This document shows, one piece after another, positions 8,905-18,111 of a stretch of 64,000 bases of DNA (the stretch's first letter is position 1; each line of letters opens with the position of its first letter). The DNA is from Pseudomonas synxantha (GTDB lineage Bacteria; Pseudomonadota; Gammaproteobacteria; Pseudomonadales; Pseudomonadaceae): positions 1,240,001 through 1,304,000 of the forward strand of contig NZ_LT629786.1 of the NCBI RefSeq assembly GCF_900105675.1, in the 5' to 3' direction. Below the pieces are notes generated by a model. That model did not search any database. It was not told the DNA's origin and worked only from the letters and a program-made list of their open reading frames with translations. A program made the position numbers and the translations under genes.

Positions 8905-10845
8905 TCAATAAGGCTCGCCGATCGAGCAGTGTGCAATCAATTGCGCGAGTGCTCTTCTTAATAGGCTCTCTGCATGCGTGTTCATGCGTAGCATCAGGGA
9001 ACCGTCCGATTGCAGGATGATGATCCCGTCGAGTTTGTCATGATAGCTGCGTACTTCATGGAAGCCGCCCTCGTCGGTAAACAACATCAACGGACCGCGC
9101 TCTGTTCTGGTGATGGCGTAAATGTCCAGCAACGGGCCGTGTTTGGCGGTTTCGAACAAGCCAAGCATGGCGTGGCGGGCAGGCACTCCTGCACGAACCG
9201 ACCTCGGATAATATTCGTTAACGATCAACTCCATGCCTGCGTCGGCAATATACCCGGCAATGTCTGGCCAACAGGCTTGCGCCCGAGGGGCCAAGACATG
9301 TGCCATCGAACTTGTTGCATCGACAATCAGCTTGGGTAGCGGCCGAATATGTTCCGTAAGGACACGACGAAAGTGCTCGCGCAACTGGCGCGCTGAAGCC
9401 GCATTGGAGGGTGTCACGCAGGCGAATGCCTCGCAGCGCTCGCTAACGTTCACGTCGCCTTTATGTTTGCACATCTCACGGAGTTTCCTGGGCTGGCAGG
9501 CGGGCACCGGCCCATAGTTGGCGAGCGCTACCAGCGCCTCTGTATTGAGTTTTGCATAGTCACGCAATGCTTGATTGAAGTTGCGTGTATTAGCCCTGGC
9601 ATATTGTTTGGCTTCAAGTACATAAATGATGCGATGGCTTCCATCCGCTTTGCGCTGCAGGAGTGAATAGTCTGGTTGAATATGTTGCTTGCGACCCGTT
9701 CCTGTCAGCCCAATACCTTGGGCCGCGACGCGAAACTCCGCGATCAATTCGAGAACGTCATTACCGATGCGCAGGTTAGCGATATGGCTGGGACTGAAAG
9801 CGAATGTCAGGCGATTGTCCGTGCCCATCAATTCAAAGTGCTCACCCGCGTATTGCAGTTCACGTTTGAGCAGGGTAACGAGCCACACGGAGTAGAGCTG
9901 TGAGCGGTGTTTCCAGATGGGCAGGTCGAGCACGTCCTCCAGTTCATGGGATAACGCGTTGGCCGCGACCACGTCTGAGTGAGCGTTGACCAGCGTTTCG
10001 ACCTTTTTCGCCAAAACGGCTCGCTGGGAATGAGGGACCTGTTGGTGGCAATACCAAAGCGCCGGCAGAAGATGAAAGCGCGCAATGTGGTCTTCCTGGA
10101 TATGAGCCAGCAAGGACTCGCTCCATTGCCTGATAGGTGTGCGGCCCGGCATGGCTGGATCGTCGGTCCTGCGCACGCTGCGCAGTTCAGCCTGGCTGGC
10201 GTAGCGGCCTGTGCGACGGCACAATTGCTCGGTCAGGTCCGCGATAGGCTGGAGTGCGCGGGTCAGTGGGTCGGTGATCGGTCCCTGGGGCAGTGGTACG
10301 GATGTCTGGTAAGGCCAGTCTAAATTGTTTATCCAGTTTTTTACCTCATCGCTCGCGATGGGCGTTTTGAGGGCGGCCCGAGCATTTTCCTCGCCCAGTG
10401 TGTCTGCAAAGGTGGTCAAAAGCCCCCCGCTGATCGCTACCAAGTCCCTGGGGTTATAAGCGCGTTGCGCAACAGTGCTATTGAGTCGCTCCATGATGTT
10501 GCGTGCGCTGCGAAAGGCCTCTGCATCGAAAGACAGCTTTTCGCCTTCATCAAAGTTGAACTCGAGTAACAGGCGCTCATTGCTATGGGATACGCCTGCC
10601 TCAATCATCATCTGATAGATGTCAGTGAGCATCATGCTGAACGGCTGCAAGGCATTGAGTACCGCGATCAGGAACGACGTGATGTCGACGTCGTGCAGCC
10701 GCAAGTAAGCGCCAACGTCCTGGAACGCGGGGATGTGCAACGCCGCCCGTAGGTCCACGACGAATTGTTTATCGTGGCTCATGGGGGCCAGCCGGCCCTC
10801 TGAATTCAAGCTGTCCCAAAGCTCAGCCGCGGTTTTCAAGTGCAC
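8905..10845 (-). CDS. Uncharacterised large protein with a PD-(D/E)XK nuclease-like core
   Basis: A 646-residue protein not recognised as a named family. It starts with GTG at 10845 behind AAGGATG. Residues 391-413 read PDYSLLQ...VLEAKQY, placing P391-D392 and E411-x-K413 at the spacing of a PD-(D/E)XK nuclease active site, with a preceding helix containing E367/E370. Residues 505-515 (KLIVDATSSMA) resemble the first metal-site motif of von Willebrand A domains, though a Thr replaces the first Ser. The N-terminal 350 residues are helical with no clear motif. No signal peptide or membrane span. It diverges from the unknown gene at 10944 across a 98-bp shared promoter region. A role in nucleic acid cleavage, perhaps defence, is inference. 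Confidence 0.75.
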   Translation of the reverse strand: MHLKTAAELWDSLNSEGRLAPMSHDKQFVVDLRAALHIPAFQDVGAYLRLHDVDITSFLIAVLNALQPFSMMLTDIYQMMIEAGVSHSNERLLLEFNFDEGEKLSFDAEAFRSARNIMERLNSTVAQRAYNPRDLVAISGGLLTTFADTLGEENARAALKTPIASDEVKNWINNLDWPYQTSVPLPQGPITDPLTRALQPIADLTEQLCRRTGRYASQAELRSVRRTDDPAMPGRTPIRQWSESLLAHIQEDHIARFHLLPALWYCHQQVPHSQRAVLAKKVETLVNAHSDVVAANALSHELEDVLDLPIWKHRSQLYSVWLVTLLKRELQYAGEHFELMGTDNRLTFAFSPSHIANLRIGNDVLELIAEFRVAAQGIGLTGTGRKQHIQPDYSLLQRKADGSHRIIYVLEAKQYARANTRNFNQALRDYAKLNTEALVALANYGPVPACQPRKLREMCKHKGDVNVSERCEAFACVTPSNAASARQLREHFRRVLTEHIRPLPKLIVDATSSMAHVLAPRAQACWPDIAGYIADAGMELIVNEYYPRSVRAGVPARHAMLGLFETAKHGPLLDIYAITRTERGPLMLFTDEGGFHEVRSYHDKLDGIIILQSDGSLMLRMNTHAESLLRRALAQLIAHCSIGEPY

Positions 10846-10943
10846 AGGTTCATCCTTGATAAAGATAAGTGGCGATTAGCCATAATTTGCAAAGCGTGAG
10901 ATGTTACCCGACTCAAGGAAACCATGCGCATTTCAGGATCAAC

Positions 10944-11525
10944 ATGAACGCACAACAAGGTCTTTACGAAAATGTCACGCTTATTGACATTCAATTGGCG
11001 TCTGTCTATTACCCGATTCTGGTCGACCTGGCCAAGCATAAACATTGCCTGACCTACACCGAGTTGGTTGATCGGGCCAAGCATGAGAACCCCGACCATA
11101 GGGTCGTTCAGAATGCCATCCCTGTATCCACCGGGCGGCGCTTGGATGTAGTCAGGCTGTTCACTGACGAGCGCAAGTTGCCAGACCTGACGTCGCTGGT
11201 AATCAGTAAAGGCACGGGGGAGTGTGGGAGCTTTTTCACCCGCCATTTCGATCCGGTGGCTGCGCGTGAGCAGGTCTTTGCGTTTGACTGGAACACCGCG
11301 ACTACGGATTTTGCAGGTTTTGTCGAAGTGACCGAGAAAGCGGTGAAGCCGCGTAAAAAGGTCAAGAAGCCGCAGGCACGCGAACGCATGGCGGCTTACT
11401 ATCAGGCGAACAAATCCAACCTCCCGGCTAACGTGAGTGAGTACAGAGAAGCCATCATCGAGCTCATTATGGAGGGCTTCTCTGATGAGGAGGCTTACGC
11501 GATGACGTTGCGCCAGACAAGCTGA
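10944..11525 (+). CDS. Uncharacterised protein resembling the N-terminal domain of HNH/restriction-linked proteins
   Basis: A 193-residue protein. The start is ATG 10944, with CAGGA 5 nt upstream. Residues 17-100 have the pattern YYPILVDLAKHKHCLTYTEL ... RRLDVV ... LPDLTSLVISKGTGECGSFF. As I recall, a similar arrangement (an A-x-TYgEL helix followed by lP-LtsLVVnk-tG-pG-GF) occurs in small domains linked to HNH and other restriction-type enzymes. The middle is Lys-rich (KPRKKVKKPQ), suggesting nucleic-acid contact, and the C-terminus holds a degenerate UBA-like helix (IIELIMEGFSDEEAYAMTL). It is divergent from the nuclease-like gene. Its 3' end overlaps the end of the convergent DUF1835 gene by 31 bp. 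Confidence 0.72.
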   Translation: MNAQQGLYENVTLIDIQLASVYYPILVDLAKHKHCLTYTELVDRAKHENPDHRVVQNAIPVSTGRRLDVVRLFTDERKLPDLTSLVISKGTGECGSFFTRHFDPVAAREQVFAFDWNTATTDFAGFVEVTEKAVKPRKKVKKPQARERMAAYYQANKSNLPANVSEYREAIIELIMEGFSDEEAYAMTLRQTS

Positions 11526-12709
11526 GCGTACCTGTCGATTGTCCAATGCGACTGACCTGGCTCGATACAGGTACCGCCTACCCAACGTGCTTCTGAGCTA
11601 TGGTCTGGCCAATAGGCGCTCTCGCTGAGCACTTCCCGCCCCAAGGCTGTCAGTTCCAGGTGGCGCCGAGGCCATTCCAGATGCGTCTCGGTTTCCAACA
11701 GCAACGGCTGCTCTGCATCAATCAACGGCTGCAGCAGGGCATGGAACATCATGTCTCCCAGGAATGGCAACGGCTCGCGCTTACCCATCAGCTCTGCGAA
11801 CACCCGGCCGAATGGCACCGGTCCGGCCTCGGCGATGTACGTCAGGCCCAGGCGTTCGGTCAACGACAAGCCATCATGCGTTCCGGGTAACTCCTGCAAT
11901 TGGCGCAGCAGCGCCGGAGCGAGAAAGGGCAGGCAGGGGTAATTGCCATGGGCCAGTTCCGCGAGCTTGAGCGGTGAGCTGTCGCAATAAGCCGACCAGG
12001 CGCGTTTGGCCAATTGCACTGCGTTGTCGTCGATCAAGCGCCGCTGCGGCCAGAGCCAGGCCAGCACATCGGGGGCCAATTGGCCTATGCCGATAAATCG
12101 CTCGACCCCGGGAATGCGGTCTGCCTCAATCAGCTCCAGCTTGTGCGGCGCCCGCTCCAGGCCGGCCAGGGCGCGCACCAGAAACAGTTGGTCGTAGGCG
12201 TCCGCTTCGCACCACAGCACACTGTGATCGGCATTGGCCAAGGTTTGTAGCTGGTCGTATTCATCGTTGACGCGATGCGCGACTTCAGTGGAGTCAAGGG
12301 CAAAGGCCTGACTGATAAAGATACTGCGCATCGCGCGGAACGTTTGGCTGGGCAGTTCACGCACTGGCCCCATGCACAACGGGTCCGTGAGCATCCGGAA
12401 CTGGCCCTTGAACCCGGCCAGTTGCAGGCTGTGGGCAATATCGTTGCCACACCGCCAATGGGTGGTGCGCGATTCATCGCTGGCCTCGAAACCAGGGTGT
12501 CGGGCGGCAAAGTCGAGGGCGTCGACATGGGCCTTGAGCTTGGGCCAACTGGCGAAGCCCAGTTGTTTGGCAAGCTGCCATTGAGCCTGGGACAAGGTTG
12601 CGCTGGGGTCTTGGCTTTTCAGGCGCGACAACAGTTCCTTGGCGCGCTTGCGCTGCTGCTCAAGGTTAAGGCGGCCGTCGGTGTTTGAGGCGAAAGGGCG
12701 TTGCGACAT
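11495..12709 (-). CDS. DUF1835/DUF3658-type protein
   Basis: A 404-residue cytoplasmic protein. An N-terminal helical segment (AKQLGFASWPKLKAHVDAL) has the FGFxSWxxLKxHV pattern found ahead of several unknown domains. Next comes a DUF1835-like domain (FRMLTDPLCMGPVRELP, later HSVLWCEADAYDQLFLVRAL) and a DUF3658-like tail. Its biochemical role is unknown. The start at 12709 is fixed by AAGGAG 5 nt upstream; the open frame continues a further 100 codons without a ribosome site. Its stop lies inside the last codons of the convergent gene at 10944. Confidence 0.78.
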   Translation of the reverse strand: MSQRPFASNTDGRLNLEQQRKRAKELLSRLKSQDPSATLSQAQWQLAKQLGFASWPKLKAHVDALDFAARHPGFEASDESRTTHWRCGNDIAHSLQLAGFKGQFRMLTDPLCMGPVRELPSQTFRAMRSIFISQAFALDSTEVAHRVNDEYDQLQTLANADHSVLWCEADAYDQLFLVRALAGLERAPHKLELIEADRIPGVERFIGIGQLAPDVLAWLWPQRRLIDDNAVQLAKRAWSAYCDSSPLKLAELAHGNYPCLPFLAPALLRQLQELPGTHDGLSLTERLGLTYIAEAGPVPFGRVFAELMGKREPLPFLGDMMFHALLQPLIDAEQPLLLETETHLEWPRRHLELTALGREVLSESAYWPDHSSEARWVGGTCIEPGQSHWTIDRYAQLVWRNVIA

Positions 12710-12860
12710 ACGAGCTCCTTGTTCGAACCTTTTCCGCTTTAAGGTTGGGAGTCGTAGAAATGAGGTAGAGCTGTGATGTCCTGGGCGCAGCCCTTTCCGC
12801 GGAAGGTGGCGTGGAGAGCGCCAGGCCGCAAATATAGGCAGCGCGACGCACGAATGCAAA

Positions 12861-13103
12861 TCAACCTTGCCCATCACCCTTGCGATCGATCCAATGGGTC
12901 TTGATGCCCTTGGCCCAGGCCACTGTATAAAAACAGCTGAGCAAGACGATGCCCCATTGCTCGGCGTTGATCGACGACCAGAACCAGAACGGCTGGCCGG
13001 CCATGCCAAACAGGCAAGCGTAGCGGCGCACTTTCAAGCGTTTGCTCTGGCTGAACCAGATAGCGACGACGCCGAGGGCGGCGATCATGATTTGCGCGAT
13101 CAA
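12861..13103 (-). CDS. Small inner-membrane protein of unknown function (TTG start)
   Basis: An 80-residue protein with hydrophobic spans at about residues 2-17, 28-43 and 47-62 and a basic C-terminus. A perfect AAGGAG lies 7 nt before the TTG at 13103; the first in-frame ATG is five codons later and would leave the ribosome site 22 nt away, so TTG is the likely start. No recognisable family and no informative neighbour. Confidence 0.6.
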   Translation of the reverse strand: MIAQIMIAALGVVAIWFSQSKRLKVRRYACLFGMAGQPFWFWSSINAEQWGIVLLSCFYTVAWAKGIKTHWIDRKGDGQG

Positions 13104-13175
13104 AGCCAGACTCCTTTGCCGGGGGCACTTGATTCAAAGGTGGGAAGGATGTGTTCCCACCTTTGAACCGCACTG

Positions 13176-14252
13176 TTATTTGTCTTTGCGCGCATCCATG
13201 GTCTTTTGATGCTCGGCCAGAAACGGCTGTTCCGCAGGATCAAAACGATCAATCCCGGCCGTAAAGCGGTGCCAATAGGGGTACAGCGGCTGGCGACGGG
13301 TGACCGCCTCGATGCGTGACGATTGTGCTTCGGTCAGCTTCAGCTCAGTGGCGGCGAGGTTGTCGCGCAGGTGCTCTTCGGTACGCGCTCCGACGATCAG
13401 CGAGGTGATCCCCGGGCGATCCTTGAGCCAGGCCAGGCAGGTACGGGCGACCGAGACGCCATGCTCATCGCCGACGGCGGCGAGGGTCTCGATAATGTCC
13501 AGGGCGCGCTCCTGGTCATGCACATAGGGTTCCGGCCAGCCGCTGCCCTGGCGGGTATTGGGTGGCGGCTTGTGCCCGCGGCGGGTCGTGCCGGTCAGCA
13601 GGCCTTCTCCCATCGGGCCCCATACCAAAGTACCGACGTGCTGGTCCAAGGCCAGCGGCAGCAATTCGTACTCGGCTTCACGGGATTCCGGGGTGTAGTA
13701 GATCTGCTGGGTGATGGGTTTGAGCATGCCGTGCAGCTCGGCCTTGCCCAGGGTTTTCATCATCTGCCAGGCCGTGAAGTTGCTGGTGCCGAAGTAGCGG
13801 ATCTTGCCCGAACCGACCAACAGGCGCAGGGCTTCGAGAGTCTCTTCGATCGGCGTCATGCCGTCCCAGTTATGCAGTTGGTAAAGGTCGATATGGTCGG
13901 TACCCAAACGCTTCAAACTCGCTTCGCAGGCGCGGATCAGGTGATAGCGCGATGAGCCGGAATTGTTCGGGTTGCTGTCCACCGGGCTGCGGCCCTTGGT
14001 AGCCAGCAGGATATCGTTGCGCTTGTCACCCAGGGCCTTGCCGACCACCTCTTCGGCCAGGCCGTGGGAGTAGAGGTCAGCGGTATCGACCATATTCACC
14101 CCGGCATCGAACGCGATGTCGAACATACGCTTGGCCAGGGGCACGTCCACCGCGCCGCATTTTTCGAACTCCGCACGACCGCCAAAGGGCACGGTGCCCA
14201 GGATGATTTCCGATACCAGCAGGCCGGAATGACCCAGTTGTCGGTATTGCAT
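13176..14252 (-). CDS. Aldo/keto reductase
   Basis: A 358-residue NADPH-dependent oxidoreductase of the AKR family. It has the TIM-barrel hallmarks: GVNMVDTADLYSHGLAEEVVGKAL with the catalytic Asp and Tyr, the LLATKGR Lys strand, the His in YQLHNWDGMTP, and the cofactor segment SLIVGARTEEHLRDNLAA. It reduces carbonyl compounds; the physiological substrate is unknown. The start has a strong TAGGAGG site. It is divergent from the GST gene across 215 bp. Confidence 0.88.
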   Translation of the reverse strand: MQYRQLGHSGLLVSEIILGTVPFGGRAEFEKCGAVDVPLAKRMFDIAFDAGVNMVDTADLYSHGLAEEVVGKALGDKRNDILLATKGRSPVDSNPNNSGSSRYHLIRACEASLKRLGTDHIDLYQLHNWDGMTPIEETLEALRLLVGSGKIRYFGTSNFTAWQMMKTLGKAELHGMLKPITQQIYYTPESREAEYELLPLALDQHVGTLVWGPMGEGLLTGTTRRGHKPPPNTRQGSGWPEPYVHDQERALDIIETLAAVGDEHGVSVARTCLAWLKDRPGITSLIVGARTEEHLRDNLAATELKLTEAQSSRIEAVTRRQPLYPYWHRFTAGIDRFDPAEQPFLAEHQKTMDARKDK

Positions 14253-14467
14253 GTCGCCTCCTACTTAACGTTGCACGTGAAGGTGTGAACGATGGGGAGG
14301 ACGATAGTTTGAATTTTTTTCATGAAATTGCGACGCCGGCGCCGAGAACTTCCAACAGGTGATTGTTTCGTCCAATGAAATGCTGGATTGTAAATCCTGG
14401 TCATTCCGCCGACTGAGGCGGCAGTGGAATATGCCTGGCGTCGATACCCATTCTTTTGGAGCCTTTC

Positions 14468-15100
14468 ATGACCCAGCCTGCGATCAAACTTTATGGTTTT
14501 CCATTGTCCGGCCACTCCCATCGGGTCGAGCTGATGTTGTCCCTGCTGGGCTTGCCCAATGAATTTATCCTGGTGGACCTCAAGCAAGGTGCGCATAAAA
14601 CGCCCGAATTCATTGCTAATCTCAACCGCTTCGGCCAGGTACCGGTGATCGATGACGGCGGTACTGTCTTGGCCGACTCCAATGCGATTCTGGTCTACCT
14701 TGCCAGTACCTATGGCAAAGGGCAGTGGTTGCCGAGCGAGCCCATCGGCCAAGCGCGGGTCCAACGCTGGCTCTCGGCCGCCGCCGGTCAACTCCATGCG
14801 GGGCCCGCCACGGCGCGCTTGGCCACAGTGTTTGGCGCCGAGGTGGACACTGTCAGCGCAATCAACCGAGCCTATGCCCTGCTGAACGTGATGGAGCAGC
14901 AACTGGGCGAGAGCCGTTTTCTGGCTGGTGATCAGCCAAGCATTGCCGATATCGCGTTCTACACCTACGTGGCCCATGCGCCGGAAGGCAACGTGTCGCT
15001 GTCCGACTACCCTGAGGTGCGTGCCTGGCTTGCCAGCATCGAAGCCTTGCCAGGGTTTGTCGCTATGCCGCGCACGGCGGTGGGGCTGCAATCACAGTAA
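14468..15100 (+). CDS. Glutathione S-transferase
   Basis: A 210-residue protein with an N-terminal thioredoxin-like domain ([19 protein letters not shown], with Ser at the usual activating position), the [16 protein letters not shown] glutathione-binding segment, and an all-helical C-terminal domain containing [17 protein letters not shown]. It conjugates glutathione to electrophiles. The start is ATG 14468, after GGAG; a TTG four codons earlier is unlikely. It is followed by two LysR genes in the same direction. Confidence 0.88.
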   Translation: MTQPAIKLYGFPLSGHSHRVELMLSLLGLPNEFILVDLKQGAHKTPEFIANLNRFGQVPVIDDGGTVLADSNAILVYLASTYGKGQWLPSEPIGQARVQRWLSAAAGQLHAGPATARLATVFGAEVDTVSAINRAYALLNVMEQQLGESRFLAGDQPSIADIAFYTYVAHAPEGNVSLSDYPEVRAWLASIEALPGFVAMPRTAVGLQSQ

Positions 15101-15116
15101 CGATCAAGGGATGCCG

Positions 15117-16037
15117 ATGGACCGATTTCATGAGATGCAGGTATTCCTGGCGGTGGCCGAGGAGGAGGGTTTTGCGGCTGCTGCACGCCGCCTGAAGACC
15201 TCGCCACCCAGCGTGACCCGCGCCATTGCCGCTATGGAACAGCGCATCGGTACGCAACTGCTGGCGCGCACCACGCGCAGCCTGCACCTGACCGATGCCG
15301 GCCAGCGTTACCTGGAAGATTGCCGGCGCATCCTCGCCGAACTGGAAGAGGCCGAGGAAGCGGCAGCGGGCAGTTACTCCATCCCCGGCGGCCACCTGAC
15401 AGTGACCGCACCGGTACTGTTTGGCGAGCTGTATGTGGCGCCTGTGCTGGGGGAGTACCTGGACCAGTTCCCCCTGGTGAACATCAGTGCCTTGCTGGTC
15501 GACCGTGTGGTCAACATGACCGACGAAGGCGTTGATGTAGCGGTGCGTATCGGCCATCTGCAAGAACCCGGACAGCAGGCGATCAAGGTCGGCGAAGTGC
15601 GCCGGGTGGTGTGCGCATCGCCGGCTTATCTGGACCAACGTGGGCGCCCGCAGCGGCCTGAGCAATTGCGAGAAGCCAAGATCGTCACCTCATCGTCCAG
15701 CCAACTGGTCAGTGAATGGACGTTCGTCGACGCCGGCCAGCCGCTGAAGATAGCCATTGAGCCGCGTCTGAGCGTTACGGCGAACAATGCCGCAATCAAT
15801 CTGGCGCGCCTGGGCTGGGGCATGACGCGGGTGCTGTCGTATCAAGTCGCGGCAGCGGTGGCGGCGGGTGAGCTGGAGCTGGTGCTGGAGGCTTTCGAAC
15901 CGGCGCCGCTGCCGATCCACGTGGTGTTCCAGCAAAACGGTCGCATACCGGCCAAGGTCCATACCTTTGTGGATTTCTTAAGCCAGCGCCTCGGACAGGA
16001 CGCGGCCCTCAATCCAGCGACGAAGCGGCGCGCCTGA
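15117..16037 (+). CDS. LysR-family transcriptional regulator
   Basis: A 306-residue regulator with an N-terminal winged HTH (FLAVAEEEGFAAAARRLKTS then PPSVTRAIAAMEQRIGTQLL) and a LysR substrate-binding domain. ATG 15117 is preferred because AAGGG sits 6 nt upstream; the ATG at 15111 directly abuts it. The GST gene ends 16 bp before and is a plausible partner. The stop codon shares one base with the start of a second LysR gene. Confidence 0.9.
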   Translation: MDRFHEMQVFLAVAEEEGFAAAARRLKTSPPSVTRAIAAMEQRIGTQLLARTTRSLHLTDAGQRYLEDCRRILAELEEAEEAAAGSYSIPGGHLTVTAPVLFGELYVAPVLGEYLDQFPLVNISALLVDRVVNMTDEGVDVAVRIGHLQEPGQQAIKVGEVRRVVCASPAYLDQRGRPQRPEQLREAKIVTSSSSQLVSEWTFVDAGQPLKIAIEPRLSVTANNAAINLARLGWGMTRVLSYQVAAAVAAGELELVLEAFEPAPLPIHVVFQQNGRIPAKVHTFVDFLSQRLGQDAALNPATKRRA

Positions 16038-16921
16038 TGGAGCGCTTTCGCGATATGCAGTTGTTTGCGGCGCTGGCCGGGCAACCCAGCCTGGCGTCGG
16101 CAGCACGCCATGCCCGGGTTTCCGGCCCGACCCTGGTACGTGCGGTTGCGCGCCTGGAGACACGCCTGCGGGTGGTGTTACTGCAGCGCAGCACACGCGG
16201 GGTCAACCTCACCGATGCAGGCCAGGCTTATCTTGCCGACTGTGTACGCCTGCTGGCAGCGGTGGATGCGGCCGAAGCCTCGGCCAACGGCGCCCATGTG
16301 CACGCCCAGGGCAACCTGCGGATATGCCTGCCGTTGCTGTTCAGCCGCTATGTGATGGCGCCACTGCTGGCTGGCTATATGGACCGCTACCCGGCGGTGC
16401 GTGTCATCGCTAACTACCACGATTATTACCCCAACCTGCACGAAGAGGGGTTTGACGTGGCGGTGTGGGTGGGTGAGCTGCCCAACTCATCGCTGATTGC
16501 ACGACAGGTCGGGCAAGTGCGCACCCTGCTTTGCGCGAGCCCCACGTATTTGGCGGCCAGGGGCGAGCCCCGGCATCCGGCTGACCTCAAGCAACATCAC
16601 CTGATTGCCAGCGCCGAAGCGGTGCATTGGGGTTTTCCCCACTACGCCCTCAAGGCCCGCGCACGCCTCAGTTGCGCCACGGTGCAAGGCGCGATCAATG
16701 CGGCGGTGCAGGGCGCGGGGGTGATTCGTTGCCTGAGCTATCCGGTTCACGATCACTTGATGAGTGGCCGACTGCGCCGTGTCTTGCCGGCCTTTGAACT
16801 GCCGCCGCTGCCAGTGCATGTGATCTACCGCGAAGGCCGTCATGCGCCGATGCGCGTGCGCAGTTTTGTCGACTACTGCGTCACCGCGTTGCGCGAACAT
16901 CCGGCATTTCAGTTGGCGTAA
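16037..16921 (+). CDS. LysR-family transcriptional regulator (second, overlapping)
   Basis: A 294-residue LysR protein. The HTH segment is LAGQPSLASAARHARVSGPT then LVRAVARLETRL, followed by the usual effector domain with GFDVAVWVGELPNSSLIARQ. Its ATG overlaps the previous stop (TGATG), so translation is probably coupled. It has the same architecture as the preceding protein (HTH, a linker after AEASANGAHVHAQG, a similar C-terminal HVIYREGRHAPMRVRSFVDY), which suggests an old tandem duplication followed by divergence. It may regulate the FMN-binding protein gene that follows. Confidence 0.9.
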   Translation: MERFRDMQLFAALAGQPSLASAARHARVSGPTLVRAVARLETRLRVVLLQRSTRGVNLTDAGQAYLADCVRLLAAVDAAEASANGAHVHAQGNLRICLPLLFSRYVMAPLLAGYMDRYPAVRVIANYHDYYPNLHEEGFDVAVWVGELPNSSLIARQVGQVRTLLCASPTYLAARGEPRHPADLKQHHLIASAEAVHWGFPHYALKARARLSCATVQGAINAAVQGAGVIRCLSYPVHDHLMSGRLRRVLPAFELPPLPVHVIYREGRHAPMRVRSFVDYCVTALREHPAFQLA

Positions 16922-17000
16922 TAGTGGATTGCCTGGGGTGGGCATTCTCTGCATGGCTGGGCAGGCGCAGCATTCGGTTATCCAACCAGAGGTGATCGCC

Positions 17001-17933
17001 ATGAACTCGATCGAACAATCCCCTTGGCATACCGGCGAACGGCAACTGCAGGAAAGCGCCGGCGTTGCCGAACGCATGGCCATGATCGGGCCGAAGGTCA
17101 TTCGTGATCATTTGCCCGAGCAGCATCGTGATTTTTATCCGTTGTTGCCTTACCTCATTCTGGGTGTGGTGGACGAACAGGGTATCCCCTGGGCGACCAT
17201 GCTGGAGGGCGCGCCAGGGTTTGCCCATTCACCGGATCCACAGGCGCTGCAAATCGACAGCCTGCCCGCCAGAAGCGACCCGGCCTCGGCTGGCATCACT
17301 CGTGGCGCGTCCGTTGGCCTGCTGGGCATCGACCTCGGCACCCGGCGTCGCAACCGCATGAACGGTCGGATCGGAGCGCTGGATCATGACGGCTTTGCGG
17401 TTGATGTGGTGCACACTTTCGGCAACTGCCCCAAGTACATCCAACTGCGGCCCGTCGCTGGGGTTGCGCGCAAACCTGGCGATACAGCCGAGCGCAGCAC
17501 CAGCCTGGACGCTGCCGCCCAAACGCTGATCAGCAACGCCGACACCTTCTTCGTCGCCAGCTACGTGGACCAGCACGGCGAACGCTCGGTGGACGTTTCC
17601 CATCGCGGCGGCAACACGGGGTTTGTGCGGGTAGAAGGCAACGTGCTGACCATCCCTGATTTTGCCGGCAACCTGTTCTTCAACACCCTCGGTAATCTGC
17701 AAGCCAACCCGGTAGCGGGGCTGCTGTTTGTCGATTTTGAAACCGGCGACGTGCTGCAAGTGGCGGGGCGTACATCGTTGATTCTTGGCGGGCCGCAAGT
17801 GGCCGAGTTTGAAGGCGCGCAACGCTTGTGGACAGTGACGGTGGAGCATGTGGTCCGCCGTCCTGCAGCCTTGGCATTGCGCTGGCAGTTCGCGCAGTTC
17901 TCACCGCACAGCCTGGCGATGGGCACCTGGTAG
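17001..17933 (+). CDS. Pyridoxamine 5'-phosphate oxidase-family FMN-binding protein
   Basis: A 310-residue protein with two split-barrel halves. Residues ~45-70 (PYLILGVVDEQGIPWATMLEG) and ~190-235 (DTFFVASYVDQHGERSVDVS, then GFVRVEGNVLTIPDFAGNLF) have the FMN-binding pattern. NCPKYIQLRPV matches the motif of the PNPOx-like subgroup in which a flavin or haem-linked oxidoreduction is proposed. A GAGGT ribosome site is 8 nt before ATG 17001. It is the last gene of the GST/LysR run and is followed by a REPIN. Confidence 0.82.
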   Translation: MNSIEQSPWHTGERQLQESAGVAERMAMIGPKVIRDHLPEQHRDFYPLLPYLILGVVDEQGIPWATMLEGAPGFAHSPDPQALQIDSLPARSDPASAGITRGASVGLLGIDLGTRRRNRMNGRIGALDHDGFAVDVVHTFGNCPKYIQLRPVAGVARKPGDTAERSTSLDAAAQTLISNADTFFVASYVDQHGERSVDVSHRGGNTGFVRVEGNVLTIPDFAGNLFFNTLGNLQANPVAGLLFVDFETGDVLQVAGRTSLILGGPQVAEFEGAQRLWTVTVEHVVRRPAALALRWQFAQFSPHSLAMGTW

Positions 17934-17985
17934 CCGGGCACCCGCTCCCAGGCATTGCTATCTCACTGATGCAGTGAGATCAAAA

Positions 17986-18074
17986 TGTGGGAGGGGGCTT
18001 GCCCCCGATGAGGTAGTGTCAGCCAATACATCTGTGACTGACCCACCGCAATCGGGAGCAAGCCCCCTCCCACA
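17986..18074. repeat. REPIN
   Basis: An 89-bp REP doublet with the same arms as at 7931 and a centre resembling those at 18626 and 19431. It sits downstream of the FMN-binding protein gene and of the truncated small gene (convergent), in the usual position at gene ends. Confidence 0.95.
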
Positions 18075-18111
18075 TAGGAACATCATTGCCTGTTGAATTT
18101 GCGTTTGTTCA

